DNA of 64,000 bases from JAKACA01 sp963735115 (lineage in GTDB: Bacteria; Actinomycetota; Acidimicrobiia; Acidimicrobiales; Bog-793), in assembly GCA_963735115.1 (NCBI GenBank), contig CAVTJR010000001.1:248001-312000 (forward strand), read 5' to 3'. Shown here one piece after another: positions 17,407 to 25,775 of this stretch (position 1 is its first letter; the number at the start of each line of letters is the position of its first letter). Under the pieces are notes generated by a model that saw only the letters and a list, made by a program, of their open reading frames with translations, was not told the origin of the DNA and did no database searches. A program made the position numbers and the translations under genes.

Positions 17407-19605
17407 TCAGGCGAGGTCGAAGCGATCGAGGTTCATGACCTTGGCCCATGCAGCCACGAAGTCACGCACGAACTTCTCCTTCGAGTCGTCACATGCGTAC
17501 ACCTCCGAGATGGCTCGCAGCTGGGAGTTCGAACCGAAGACGAGGTCGACGGCGGTGCCGGTCCACTTGACCTCGCCCGTGGCGCGATCGCGACCCTCGT
17601 ACACGTTCTCGGACGAGACGGATGCCCTCCAATCCGTGCTCATGTCGAGCAGGTTCACGAAGAAGTCGTTCGTCAGCGTCTCGGGCCGGTCGGTGAGGAC
17701 GCCGTGTCGGGACTGCCCGACGTTGGCGTTCAGGGCCCGCATGCCGCCGATGAGAACCGTCATCTCCGGGGCGGTCAGCGTCAACAGCTCGGCCCGGTCG
17801 AGCAGCAGGGTCTCCGCCGGCAACTTCTCTCCGGCTCGGAGGTAGTTGCGGAACCCATCTGCGATCGGTTCGAGTACGGCGAACGACTCCACGTCGGTCT
17901 GCTCCTGCAAGGCGTCCGTGCGCCCAGGCACGAACGGGACCGTGACGTCGTGCCCGGCGTTCTTCGCCGCCCGCTCGACGGCAGCGCACCCGCCGAGAAC
18001 GATCAGGTCAGCGAGCGAGACCTTCGTTCCGCCGGACTGTGAGAGGTTGAAGTCCTGCTGGATCTGCTCGAGGGTCTGCAGCACCTTGGCCAGTTCGGCC
18101 GGGTCGTTGACCTCCCAGCCCGCTTGCGGCGCAAGGCGAATGCGCCCCCCGTTGGCGCCGCCCCGCTTGTCGGTACCGCGGAAGGTTGCCGCCGACGCCC
18201 ACGCGGTGGAGGCCAGCTGGGAGATGGACAGTCCCGACGCGAGGATCTTGCCCTTGAGGGCAGCGATGTCCTCGTGCCCGATGAGTTCATGATCGACCTC
18301 GGGGACGGGGTCCTGAAACAGCTGCGGTTCCGAGGGAACCAACGCGCCGAGGTAGCGCGAGACGGGTCCCATGTCGCGGTGCGTCAACTTGAACCACGCC
18401 TTGGCGAACGCGTCCGCGAGCTGGTCCGGGTTCTCGCGGAAGCGCTTCGCGATCGGCTCGTAGATCGGATCCATCTTCAGTGCGAGGTCCGTCGTGAGCA
18501 TCATGGGGGCGTGCCGCTTGGACGGATCATGAGCATCGGGCACAGTGCCCTGTGCCGAGGGATCCTTGGGAGTCCACTGCTTCGCACCGGCGGGGCTCGT
18601 CGTGAGCTCCCAGTCGTACGCGAACAAGTTGTCGAGGTACCCGTTGTCCCACTTCGTCGGCTCGTTGGTCCAGGCGCCCTCCAGCCCACTGGAGAGCGTG
18701 TCGGCGCCGTTGCCTCGGCCGAAGGTGTTCCTCCAGCCGAGCCCCTGCGCCTCGAGCGGACAAGCCTCGGGTTCTGGACCGGCGTACTCCGCACCTACTG
18801 CACCGTGGCACTTGCCGAAGGTGTGGCCGCCGACGATGAGCGCCAAGGTCTCCTCGTCGTTCATCGCCATACGACGGAAGGTCTCTCGGATGTCCCTGGC
18901 GGCAGCAAGCGGATCCGGGTTGCCGTTGGGCCCCTCCGGGTTCACATAGATCAGGCCCATCTGCACGGCGCCAAGAGGATGGGCGAGTTCCCTGTCGCCG
19001 CTGTAGCGCTCATCTCCGAGCCACGTGTCCTCAGGGCCCCAGAGGATCTCGTCGGGCTCCCAGATGTCCTCTCGCCCACCGCCGAAGCCGAACGTCTTGA
19101 AACCCATCGATTCCAGGGCACAGTTGCCGGCGAAGATGATCAGATCACCCCAGGAGATCTTCCGGCCGTACTTCTGCTTGACCGGCCAGAGCAGCCGGCG
19201 CGCCTTGTCGAGGTTCACGTTGTCGGGCCAACTGTTGAGGGGGGCAAAACGCTGAGCGCCGCTGCCACCACCGCCACGGCCGTCGGCAATGCGGTACGTG
19301 CCTGCGCTGTGCCACGCCATCCGGATGAACAGCGGCCCGTAATGGCCGTAGTCGGCGGGCCACCAGTCCTGCGACGTCGTCATCACGTCGACGATGTCCT
19401 GCTTCAGCGCGTCGAGGTCGAGGGTCTTGAACTCCTCTGCGTAGTTGAAGTCCTCGCCCATCGGATTGGACTCGGGCGAGTGCTGGTGCAGAACCTGCAG
19501 GTCCAGCTGATTCGGCCACCAGTCGTGGTTCGACCTTGGTCGAGTCGGCTTGGGAGTCGGGGCGGGAATTACTGGGCTCTCGCTTTCGCTGCCACTTTCA
19601 GACAC
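17407..19605 (-). CDS. katG: Catalase-peroxidase KatG
   Basis: This 732-residue bifunctional haem catalase-peroxidase has the distal triad Arg95, Trp98 and His99 in RMAWHSAGTYR, and the proximal haem histidine in VGGHTFGKCHGA. The tyrosine in LIYVNPEGPNG is expected to form the Met-Tyr-Trp adduct with Trp98. Length and both halves (active N-terminal and degenerate C-terminal domain) are normal. The GTG at 19605 is chosen for the AGGAGAAGGA site before it and because it overlaps the end of the Fur-family gene by eight bases, the classic furA-katG arrangement. It protects against hydrogen peroxide. Confidence 0.97.
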   Translation of the reverse strand: MSESGSESESPVIPAPTPKPTRPRSNHDWWPNQLDLQVLHQHSPESNPMGEDFNYAEEFKTLDLDALKQDIVDVMTTSQDWWPADYGHYGPLFIRMAWHSAGTYRIADGRGGGGSGAQRFAPLNSWPDNVNLDKARRLLWPVKQKYGRKISWGDLIIFAGNCALESMGFKTFGFGGGREDIWEPDEILWGPEDTWLGDERYSGDRELAHPLGAVQMGLIYVNPEGPNGNPDPLAAARDIRETFRRMAMNDEETLALIVGGHTFGKCHGAVGAEYAGPEPEACPLEAQGLGWRNTFGRGNGADTLSSGLEGAWTNEPTKWDNGYLDNLFAYDWELTTSPAGAKQWTPKDPSAQGTVPDAHDPSKRHAPMMLTTDLALKMDPIYEPIAKRFRENPDQLADAFAKAWFKLTHRDMGPVSRYLGALVPSEPQLFQDPVPEVDHELIGHEDIAALKGKILASGLSISQLASTAWASAATFRGTDKRGGANGGRIRLAPQAGWEVNDPAELAKVLQTLEQIQQDFNLSQSGGTKVSLADLIVLGGCAAVERAAKNAGHDVTVPFVPGRTDALQEQTDVESFAVLEPIADGFRNYLRAGEKLPAETLLLDRAELLTLTAPEMTVLIGGMRALNANVGQSRHGVLTDRPETLTNDFFVNLLDMSTDWRASVSSENVYEGRDRATGEVKWTGTAVDLVFGSNSQLRAISEVYACDDSKEKFVRDFVAAWAKVMNLDRFDLA

Positions 19606-20170
19606 GTCGGTCCTTCTCCTTCGTCGCTGTTTCCTTCTGATGGCTGATTGCTCTAGAGGTTGGTTGCTGTGAATCCAAGGCTGTGCTGTTGAGCTCGTCT
19701 CGCACGCTGCCTGTCCGCGTTGAGCCGTCGGACGAGACCGAAGGTGCCGCGGCACACTCGGGACATCGGCCCCAGTAGATGACCTCAGCTTCGTCGATCT
19801 CGAAGCTCGAATCGTCGGCGGCCGTCAAGCACGGGGTGTAGCCGACCGCACAGTCGACGTCGACCATCCGGCTGCAGGTCCTGCAGATGAGGTGGTGGTG
19901 GTTGTCAGACACCCGATCCTCGTAGCGGGCCGGCGACCCGGCGGGTTGGATGCGCCGGAGGAGGCCCTTGTCGGTGAGGGCCCCAAGGGCGTCGTACACC
20001 GCCTGATGCGAGATGGCACCGATCTCGGACCGTACGACCGTGTAGGTGTCGTCCGCAGTGCTATGCGGTCGGTCGGACACCGCCCGCAGGACAGCCAGAC
20101 GCTGGGCCGTGACCTTCAGACCGTGCCGGCGGAGATGCGCACCGTTGTCAACGGCTGTCTCCTTGGACAC
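19598..20170 (-). CDS. furA: Fur-family repressor (FurA-type) of katG
   Basis: This 190-residue Fur-family protein has a DNA-binding domain (HGLKVTAQRLAVLRAVSDRP) and a metal-binding motif region SDNHHHLICRTCSRMVDVDC. A second C-x2-C (CPECAA) provides the structural zinc site. The position directly upstream of and overlapping katG supports the peroxide- and iron-responsive FurA role known from mycobacteria and streptomycetes. The C-terminal tail of about 45 residues beyond the zinc site is longer than usual and polar. It starts with GTG at 20170. No operator could be assigned confidently. Confidence 0.9.
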   Translation of the reverse strand: MSKETAVDNGAHLRRHGLKVTAQRLAVLRAVSDRPHSTADDTYTVVRSEIGAISHQAVYDALGALTDKGLLRRIQPAGSPARYEDRVSDNHHHLICRTCSRMVDVDCAVGYTPCLTAADDSSFEIDEAEVIYWGRCPECAAAPSVSSDGSTRTGSVRDELNSTALDSQQPTSRAISHQKETATKEKDRRV

Positions 20171-20355
20171 GCTCGGAGCCTAACCCCCATGCTGGAGTAA
20201 GTCTAGATCTGGCTGGATACCAGTTCCGACAGGACCCCATCCGGCGCTCCTTCATGGATGAACTGGGCTCTCGGCGCTCCTAGAAGTCCGGTTCGCAGCC
20301 TCTGCGAGATCTGTGACTGATGGGATCAGCCGCTCCTCTCGACCCCCCCGCCCGA

Positions 20356-21501
20356 TCAGTCCCCGAGCACCCAGAAACATCGGGCCTCACTCTCGCCCAG
20401 ATTCCTCCAGCTCGCAATCGGGCGCCGCGCGGCGAGGAGCGCCTCTCCGCGGCGAAGCACAGGACGGCCCTGACCGACCGTGACCTGCACGAGGCCGTCG
20501 ACGACCCCGGTGAGCTCTCGCCCTTTGTGGCTGAAGGGGGCGTCCACGCTCGCCCCAGGCGCCATCCATACGAGGTAGGCGCGCAGTCCGGCCTCAGCGT
20601 CGTCGAGGAGCGGGAGCACGTAAGCGGGAGCCGTGTCGCTCCAGCTGCGGCGCCGGCCTATTCGATAGTCGGGCGTGACCTCGCCCCCGAGAAGCTCGTC
20701 CAGGGTCACGTTGAGGCGGCTAGCGAGCTCGAGCAGCGTCTCGAGCGATAGCCCGCGCTGGCCACGCTCCACTTGAGAGATGGCGCTCGGCGAGACTCCC
20801 GCCAACTTGGCGAGCGCTGTCTGGCTGAGGTCGCGCCTCAACCGGTACGCCCGCAGCGCGGCGCCGACTCGAGCACCTGCGGGTGCCAACTGCAGGACGA
20901 GTTCGTTGCCCCGAAGGGTGTAGCGGAACAGCTGACCCTGCACCCCGGGAGGCCGACCCTCCGCCTTGCGGATCCGGAGCCGACCCTCCTCAATGACAAG
21001 GATGCACTGGGTGATCCGTTCGACCTCCGTGAGAAGCGTCCGGTAGCGAGCTCCGTTCCCGATCGACCAGTAGGCGATGGCGCCGAGATCGAGCAGCATC
21101 GGACAGCACCGAGCAAAGAAGTCGGCCGTCTGGGGCGTACCCCAGCGTGACGCCATGGCGCCGAGGGAGTCGAAAAGCAGCAGCGGTCGCCGAGCCCGCG
21201 TACACAGGGCGCGGACCGCCTCCAATAGCTCCTCGGGCGTGGCGCACGACGAGCGCGGCCGAGCGTCGAGCACGTCCAGCCACGGCCAGCGACCTCGCAC
21301 TTCGGCGGGATCGCTCGACACGGTGACGTATGCCGCGAGCCCGAAGTCGTCGCGACCCTCGCCGACGGCCCCATAGAACGGCGTGAGAGCGCCAAGCTCA
21401 GCATCATCGGAGACCCAGACGACGTTGTCCCCCCAGTAAAGCCCGCCAAGGGCTGCATCCAATGGGGGGATGCCGGTCTTCGCGATGTCCTCCGACAGCA
21501 C
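20356..21501 (-). CDS. ATPase-like domain - XRE HTH - cupin fusion regulator
   Basis: This 381-residue protein has three recognisable parts. Residues 1-200 resemble a KaiC/RadA-type RecA fold: opening GIPPLDAALGGLYWGDNVVWV, then a Walker B-like LLLFDSLG at 107-114 and QCILVIEEGRLRIRKAEGRP near 165-184. The Walker A lysine loop (GxxGxGKT) is missing, so ATP hydrolysis is unlikely. Residues 211-270 are an XRE helix-turn-helix (LRRDLSQTALAKLAGVSPSA). Residues 295-380 are a cupin (SHKGRELTGVVDGLVQVTVG). XRE-cupin regulators are common; an N-terminal RecA-like domain is not. It starts with GTG and is divergent from a universal stress protein. Confidence 0.7.
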   Translation of the reverse strand: MLSEDIAKTGIPPLDAALGGLYWGDNVVWVSDDAELGALTPFYGAVGEGRDDFGLAAYVTVSSDPAEVRGRWPWLDVLDARPRSSCATPEELLEAVRALCTRARRPLLLFDSLGAMASRWGTPQTADFFARCCPMLLDLGAIAYWSIGNGARYRTLLTEVERITQCILVIEEGRLRIRKAEGRPPGVQGQLFRYTLRGNELVLQLAPAGARVGAALRAYRLRRDLSQTALAKLAGVSPSAISQVERGQRGLSLETLLELASRLNVTLDELLGGEVTPDYRIGRRRSWSDTAPAYVLPLLDDAEAGLRAYLVWMAPGASVDAPFSHKGRELTGVVDGLVQVTVGQGRPVLRRGEALLAARRPIASWRNLGESEARCFWVLGD

Positions 21502-21532
21502 TGCTTCACATCCTAATCAACTCTCAGTCCGC

Positions 21533-21601
21533 TGCTTCAAGTGCCGGGTCTGCCACAGAGTGACCTTCGGAGACGACGGTGGTGCGGCGTTTCTTGAAGC
21601 A
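21533..21601. promoter_or_regulatory. Inverted repeat between the XRE fusion gene and the stress-protein gene
   Basis: TGCTTCAAG at 21533-21541 is matched by its perfect reverse complement CTTGAAGCA at 21593-21601. The motif CTAATCA also occurs twice nearby (around 21513 and 21605). The site lies in the 182-bp divergent intergenic region and is a candidate operator for the XRE-type regulator. Confidence 0.35.
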
Positions 21602-21683
21602 TTGCTAATCAGATCATCAAAATCGTGCGCGTAGCTTCTAGAGTGGGACGTCGTGAGGAGTCATTTCCAGGTGTGAGGAGTGG

Positions 21684-22157
21684 ATGATGAAGGTTCAGAA
21701 GATCTGCGTTGCGGTGAAGGACCTGACCGACTGCGCGCTTGGCCTCGACGTGGTCAAGGCGATGGGAATCGATAACGCCGAGGTGCGGCTCGTGCACGTC
21801 AGCTTGCACGAAAACTTCGGGCGTGCGCGCTTTCCGCTCGAGGCACCCGAGGAGGCTTCGCACATCGTCGAGGCCGCCGTGGCCCAATTCCGCTGGGCCG
21901 GCTTCACGGTCCACGGGAAGGTTTGTCGTGCGCTCGTGGGCAAGGAGTCCGGCGCGATCGTCGACGACGCAACCGACTGGGGAGCGGATGCCATCGTGCT
22001 CGGTCGCCCGCATCACGGCGACCTCGCCATCCGGATGCGCGGTAGCGTCGTGCAGCGTGTGATCCAGAGTTCGCCGTGCCCAGTCGTCGTGGCAGCTTCA
22101 GCGGCATCCCTCAGCGCGCTCTCGCCTTCACGAGAGCAGGCAGAACGGGTCGCTTAA
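21684..22157 (+). CDS. Universal stress protein (UspA family)
   Basis: This 157-residue single-domain universal stress protein begins KICVAVKDLTDCALGLDVV. Near the end it carries the ATP-binding G-x2-G-x9-G type motif (GRPHHGDLAIRMRG) and the family segment VIQSSPCPVVV. It is expected to bind ATP/AMP and act in stress tolerance. GTGAGGAGTGG precedes the start, and two adjacent ATG codons are possible. It is divergent from the XRE fusion gene and shares the palindromic region with it. Confidence 0.88.
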   Translation: MMKVQKICVAVKDLTDCALGLDVVKAMGIDNAEVRLVHVSLHENFGRARFPLEAPEEASHIVEAAVAQFRWAGFTVHGKVCRALVGKESGAIVDDATDWGADAIVLGRPHHGDLAIRMRGSVVQRVIQSSPCPVVVAASAASLSALSPSREQAERVA

Positions 22158-22444
22158 GCCCCACCCCTCGCCTCACTTTCCTGACGTGTCCGAGCGCTTC
22201 CGTCACATCAACGGCGCTTTCGTCCGAAACCCTGGCTCCGTAATCAGCTGTTAGATAAATCGCCTGGACCACTGCAGGTGAGCGAACTCTCAACGGTTTA
22301 TCGCGGCTCGACGCGACGCGCGACGGCGTCAACAGGCACCCCTCCGGCGAGCTCCGGTGAGACGCCAGCGGCTAACGCGCAAGCGCGTGTCCGGACGCCG
22401 GCGCCCCTTCGGCCGCACCGACGATGAGCCGCGTGCCGGACCAT

Positions 22445-22768
22445 CTACGAGCCGGCGGACAGCACCTCGTCGATCCACGAGAAGGCGGCCACCGCCGCCG
22501 GAAACCCTCTTGTGGTAATCGCCAGAACCGCCACCTGCAGAATCTCCTCTGGTGAAGCGCCGGCAGCAAGGGCGCGGCGTGCGCCCGAACGCACCGCACC
22601 CTCGGCCGCCCCGCCGATAGCGATGCCGAGCTTTACGAGGCGCTGCGTCCGCTCGTCGAGCGGCCCGGCGTTCTCGCTAGCTTCGCCCAGGGCGTCAAGG
22701 GCGGCGACGACGGTGGGGAAATGAGCTCGCAGACGAAGATAGACGTCAGGCAGGTACTCCTCGGTCAC
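22445..22768 (-). CDS. Carboxymuconolactone decarboxylase-family protein lacking the active-site cysteine
   Basis: This 107-residue all-helical AhpD-like protein (TQRLVKLGIAIGGAAEGAV, then ALAAGASPEEILQVAVLAI) belongs to the carboxymuconolactone decarboxylase family. The usual C-x2-C or C-x3-H active site in the loop before ALAAGAS is replaced by AVRSGARR, so thiol peroxidase or decarboxylase chemistry by the known mechanism is unlikely. The GTG at 22768 follows AGGAAGGAAG. It lies about 110 bp downstream of the DinB-like gene on the same strand and may be the last gene of the molybdenum-enzyme operon. Confidence 0.75.
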   Translation of the reverse strand: MTEEYLPDVYLRLRAHFPTVVAALDALGEASENAGPLDERTQRLVKLGIAIGGAAEGAVRSGARRALAAGASPEEILQVAVLAITTRGFPAAVAAFSWIDEVLSAGS

Positions 22769-22876
22769 AGCTCTTCCTTCCTTTCTATTTCCTTGCTCGG
22801 TTTTCGGGCTATTGCCCGCATGTGAGAGGACTGAGATCTGCAATGTCCTCGCATAGCGGGTTCAATAGGACCTCGC

Positions 22877-23332
22877 TCATTCCCGCATTGCCTGCAGTTG
22901 TGCGACGTGCTCGCGGACGTGGCTGGGTTCGAGGAGCTCCGAGAACGGTAGGGGCCTCTGTACCCGGATCCGCCCACTGTCGACAATGATCGTGGGCACG
23001 CGTATGGCGATCTGTGATTCTCCCAGTTGGGCGCCAAGGATCACGACCTCCTGTCCAGATCTCCTCACAGTCTCCAGCAGTTCGTCACGGCCGGCGGCGC
23101 TCGTCACGATGGCATCGAGATACTCCCGCGTCTGAGTCGGGCGGTTGTCAACCACCGGGATCCGCCCCGACAACAGCTCAGCGCACGCAGCGGCGAGCAT
23201 ACGGCTGCTGGCTACGACATGGGCGAGCACGGTGTCGACGTCCCAAGCATCTCGGGATCGAGCAGCGAGACCGGCGTCGGCCGCGACCTTGAGGCATTCC
23301 CGATAAGCCGCCTCGAGCTCAGTGGTGTCCAC
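22877..23332 (-). CDS. DinB/MDMPI-like helical protein
   Basis: This 151-residue protein (GTG 23332, strong GGAGGGGAG site) has the helical opening typical of DinB/maleylpyruvate-isomerase-like proteins: ELEAAYRECLKVAADAGL, then AWDVDTVLAHVVASSRMLAA. Members often use a histidine triad for a metal and mycothiol; only part of such a triad is visible here. Its first codons overlap the 3' end of the ferredoxin-hub gene by 14 bases, so it is translated from the same message. Function unknown; its linkage suggests a service role for the redox complex. Confidence 0.6.
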   Translation of the reverse strand: MDTTELEAAYRECLKVAADAGLAARSRDAWDVDTVLAHVVASSRMLAAACAELLSGRIPVVDNRPTQTREYLDAIVTSAAGRDELLETVRRSGQEVVILGAQLGESQIAIRVPTIIVDSGRIRVQRPLPFSELLEPSHVREHVAQLQAMRE

Positions 23333-25076
23333 GTCTCCCCTCCAGCAAGCAGTCGGTACAGCGACTTTCGTCTTCAAGCCGAGCGGCGATCTCAGGGTGC
23401 GAAGCGGCCAGGCGACGCCCCACCACCCTGCCGGCAAGACCATGAGCGAGAGGCTGGCCACAGGACACACAGCGAGGGCCGGCGACGACCTCGGCGATCG
23501 ACCGGCGACCTGCAGTGAGTAGCACGGGGTCTACGACTCTTCGAAGGGACACAACGGCCTCAGGACATGACGAGACGCAGGCCCCGCAGGCCGAGCACGT
23601 CAAGGCCTCGAATGAAAACGCCATGGCCGCTCCCTGCCGGCTCGCTTGTAACGCCCCCGTCGGGCAGGCGAGCGTGCAACAGCCGCATGCCGAGCACCCG
23701 CCAGCGTCGATGGTGATCTCACCGAGGGAAGCCACCGAGGACTCGATCCTCCACGGCGCTCCGCGTGCCGCGGTGGGACGTGAGATGAAGACGGTCGGTG
23801 CGTCCGACGTCCAGGCAGCAGGGTCGCTTCCTCGCGAGACGAGAGCGGACAGAGCGCCTACCGTCGCCTCGGGCTCGCGAAACTCAATCGAGGCGACAGG
23901 TGCCGGAGGTGTCTCTCGGGAGCGGCTGACAGCCGTGGACCTCAAGCAGCCGGGAGCGCCGATCAGCTGACGCCACGAGGGGGCGACGTGGTTGACCACG
24001 CCGGAGCAAAAGTCCGTGAGCTCGCGTGCGCGGGTGGCGCACGCAACGTCGTCACATCCCACGAGTTTCACTCCGACGTCAGCGCTGAGAATCTGTAGAG
24101 GCCAACCGGCGGACACCATCTCGAGTGACGGCACCTCGAGCGGTAGCCAGCTCCCTCCGAGCGGTACCTTGGCGAGCGCCTTCGTGCAGACGATCGCCAG
24201 CCCGACAAGCGAGCCCGAGCCGAGCAGGCGTGCCTCTGCAACGAGCACGCTCGCAGCTTCCTGGAGCTCGCTGATCGATGTTCCGTTCAGCGAGATGGCC
24301 GCCGACCGGCAGGCGCTGAGGCACGCGCCGCACCCAGTACAGGCGGCCTCGTCGACCAACATGCGGGTGCCCGTGACACGAAGCGCCCCGTGGGGACAAG
24401 CCTCGACGCATGCCCGACAATGCCCGCCACCGTCGCAGCGAGCCTCGATGAAGCTGGCAACCGGGCGGCGAGCAGCGTTGCTGGGACGGAACAGGCTCCG
24501 GCGAGAGACCTCCACGGAGCCGAGCGCCAAGCGCTCGCGGACGGGGGCGTCGAGATCGGCCCATGCGAGCTGTGTGAGAGCCGCTCGTATGCGGATGATC
24601 GACTGCGCGGCGACCACGACTGGATCCGACTGCTCGAACGGCATCAGGTCGACGAGCTGGATTCCCGAGGGGTGGATACCCGCGCGACGCAGGCAGGCGA
24701 CGATCTCCTCCCGCCTGGTTGCCCCCTGCCGGCAACCAATGGCTAGGCGGCGCGCCCCGAGGGTTTTCAGCGCCGCGGACGCGGTAGTTGGCCCCGAGCA
24801 GAGGTTCTCCACCACGAAGACCTGCACCTGGGGTGAATGCCTGCGTAGCCCGGCGGCGATGCTCCCGGCGGGCACCGGGTTGGGCCCTTGCTCGGAAACG
24901 TCCGAGCACAGCAGAACCACGCTTTGCTCGGTGTTGGGCCTTCCAGGATGCTTTTCGATGTTGCTAATCGCTCCCGGCGACTCAAAGGTTGGCGGTCCAC
25001 TTGCTGCCTGCCTACCCCACATTCCGGCACCAGCCGCTCCGCCGCCACTCTTGGACGGCAGCGAGACCCTCATCAT
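23319..25076 (-). CDS. Multi-cluster ferredoxin hub protein (585 aa)
   Basis: This soluble iron-sulfur protein has a modular build. Residues 50-185 resemble MvhD/HdrA-associated domains (NTEQSVVLLCSDVSEQGPN, RRLAIGCRQGATRREEIV). Residues 214-261 hold a double [4Fe-4S] ferredoxin (CRACVEACPHGALR, CTGCGACLSACRSAA). Residues 290-375 are a second MvhD-like domain (LVGCDDVACATRARE). Residues 461-507 are a second double ferredoxin (CSACGCCTLACPTGA, CSACGACVSSCPEAV). C536/C539 and C573/C576 form a terminal zinc-ribbon-like site. Four or more cubane clusters are expected. The ATG overlaps the TorD stop (TGATG). It probably passes electrons between the molybdenum enzyme and a soluble partner. Confidence 0.8.
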   Translation of the reverse strand: MMRVSLPSKSGGGAAGAGMWGRQAASGPPTFESPGAISNIEKHPGRPNTEQSVVLLCSDVSEQGPNPVPAGSIAAGLRRHSPQVQVFVVENLCSGPTTASAALKTLGARRLAIGCRQGATRREEIVACLRRAGIHPSGIQLVDLMPFEQSDPVVVAAQSIIRIRAALTQLAWADLDAPVRERLALGSVEVSRRSLFRPSNAARRPVASFIEARCDGGGHCRACVEACPHGALRVTGTRMLVDEAACTGCGACLSACRSAAISLNGTSISELQEAASVLVAEARLLGSGSLVGLAIVCTKALAKVPLGGSWLPLEVPSLEMVSAGWPLQILSADVGVKLVGCDDVACATRARELTDFCSGVVNHVAPSWRQLIGAPGCLRSTAVSRSRETPPAPVASIEFREPEATVGALSALVSRGSDPAAWTSDAPTVFISRPTAARGAPWRIESSVASLGEITIDAGGCSACGCCTLACPTGALQASRQGAAMAFSFEALTCSACGACVSSCPEAVVSLRRVVDPVLLTAGRRSIAEVVAGPRCVSCGQPLAHGLAGRVVGRRLAASHPEIAARLEDESRCTDCLLEGRRGHH

Positions 25077-25765
25077 CAGGGAATCTCGGACTGGACCTCG
25101 ACGGCGGTCTCGAAGTAGCGCTGGATGTAGCCGAGCCAATCGAGGGTCAATGCGCCGAGGTCTCGATAGAAGGGGTGCTCGGCTTCGCGGACAACAGCCC
25201 GGCAGAGACGGGGCAGCCACCGTCTCAGGTGATCGAAGAAGAGCGCCTTGGCTACCGCGGAAGTCTCTTCGAACGAGAGTGCGTAGGCGAGAGCCTCGAG
25301 CTCGACGGCGATGTGATCGGGGAGCTCACCGGTTGCCGGCATCATCTCGATCTCGAGCTCGGCATACAGCCGACGGAGATCGGCCGTGCAGGGGCCCATC
25401 AGACTGCGCCGAATATCGACAGGGACGTCCTCTCTCCAGAACGACTCGTACGGAGGACACGGCACGTGTCCAGGTCCGATGAAGAGGCGTTCGTGCTCGT
25501 CGAGCAGGGCGAGCACTTCGTCGAGTTCGATGGAGAATCGCGGCTTGCCAGGCTCCGTGTCGCCGGAGATGCGGCGCCGGACGTCCGTCTCGATCTCGAC
25601 TGCGTCCAACCAGGTGCTGACCTCACCGGCCACAGGTTGGCTCCACCAGTGCGCCAGAAGGTCGAGGGCGACGATGACGGTGCCCCCGTCGATCGGAGTC
25701 TCCGAGGCTGATCGTTCCATCGAGGCGTCCTTCGTGCCGTTGAGTGGCGGCGAGTCGATCGTCAT
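25076..25765 (-). CDS. TorD/DmsD-family maturation chaperone
   Basis: This 229-residue all-helical protein is of the TorD/NarJ family. It has the diagnostic segment GHVPCPPYESFWRE (the family P-x-YES region), followed by DHIAVELEALAYALSFEE, which fits the E-P-D-H-I-x-x-E-L type motif, and a C-terminal helix. These cytoplasmic chaperones bind the Tat signal of a molybdenum enzyme and help insert its cofactor. The ATG at 25765 has AGGAAGG upstream and starts 10 bp after the NrfD gene. The presumed client is the catalytic subunit at 27847-30336. Confidence 0.85.
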   Translation of the reverse strand: MTIDSPPLNGTKDASMERSASETPIDGGTVIVALDLLAHWWSQPVAGEVSTWLDAVEIETDVRRRISGDTEPGKPRFSIELDEVLALLDEHERLFIGPGHVPCPPYESFWREDVPVDIRRSLMGPCTADLRRLYAELEIEMMPATGELPDHIAVELEALAYALSFEETSAVAKALFFDHLRRWLPRLCRAVVREAEHPFYRDLGALTLDWLGYIQRYFETAVEVQSEIP

Positions 25766-25775
25766 CAGACCTTCC

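Noticed and set aside
20171..20220. FurA operator upstream of furA
   Set aside because: AGATCTAGACT near 20210 has some symmetry but is too short and does not match a Fur box I can state with confidence.
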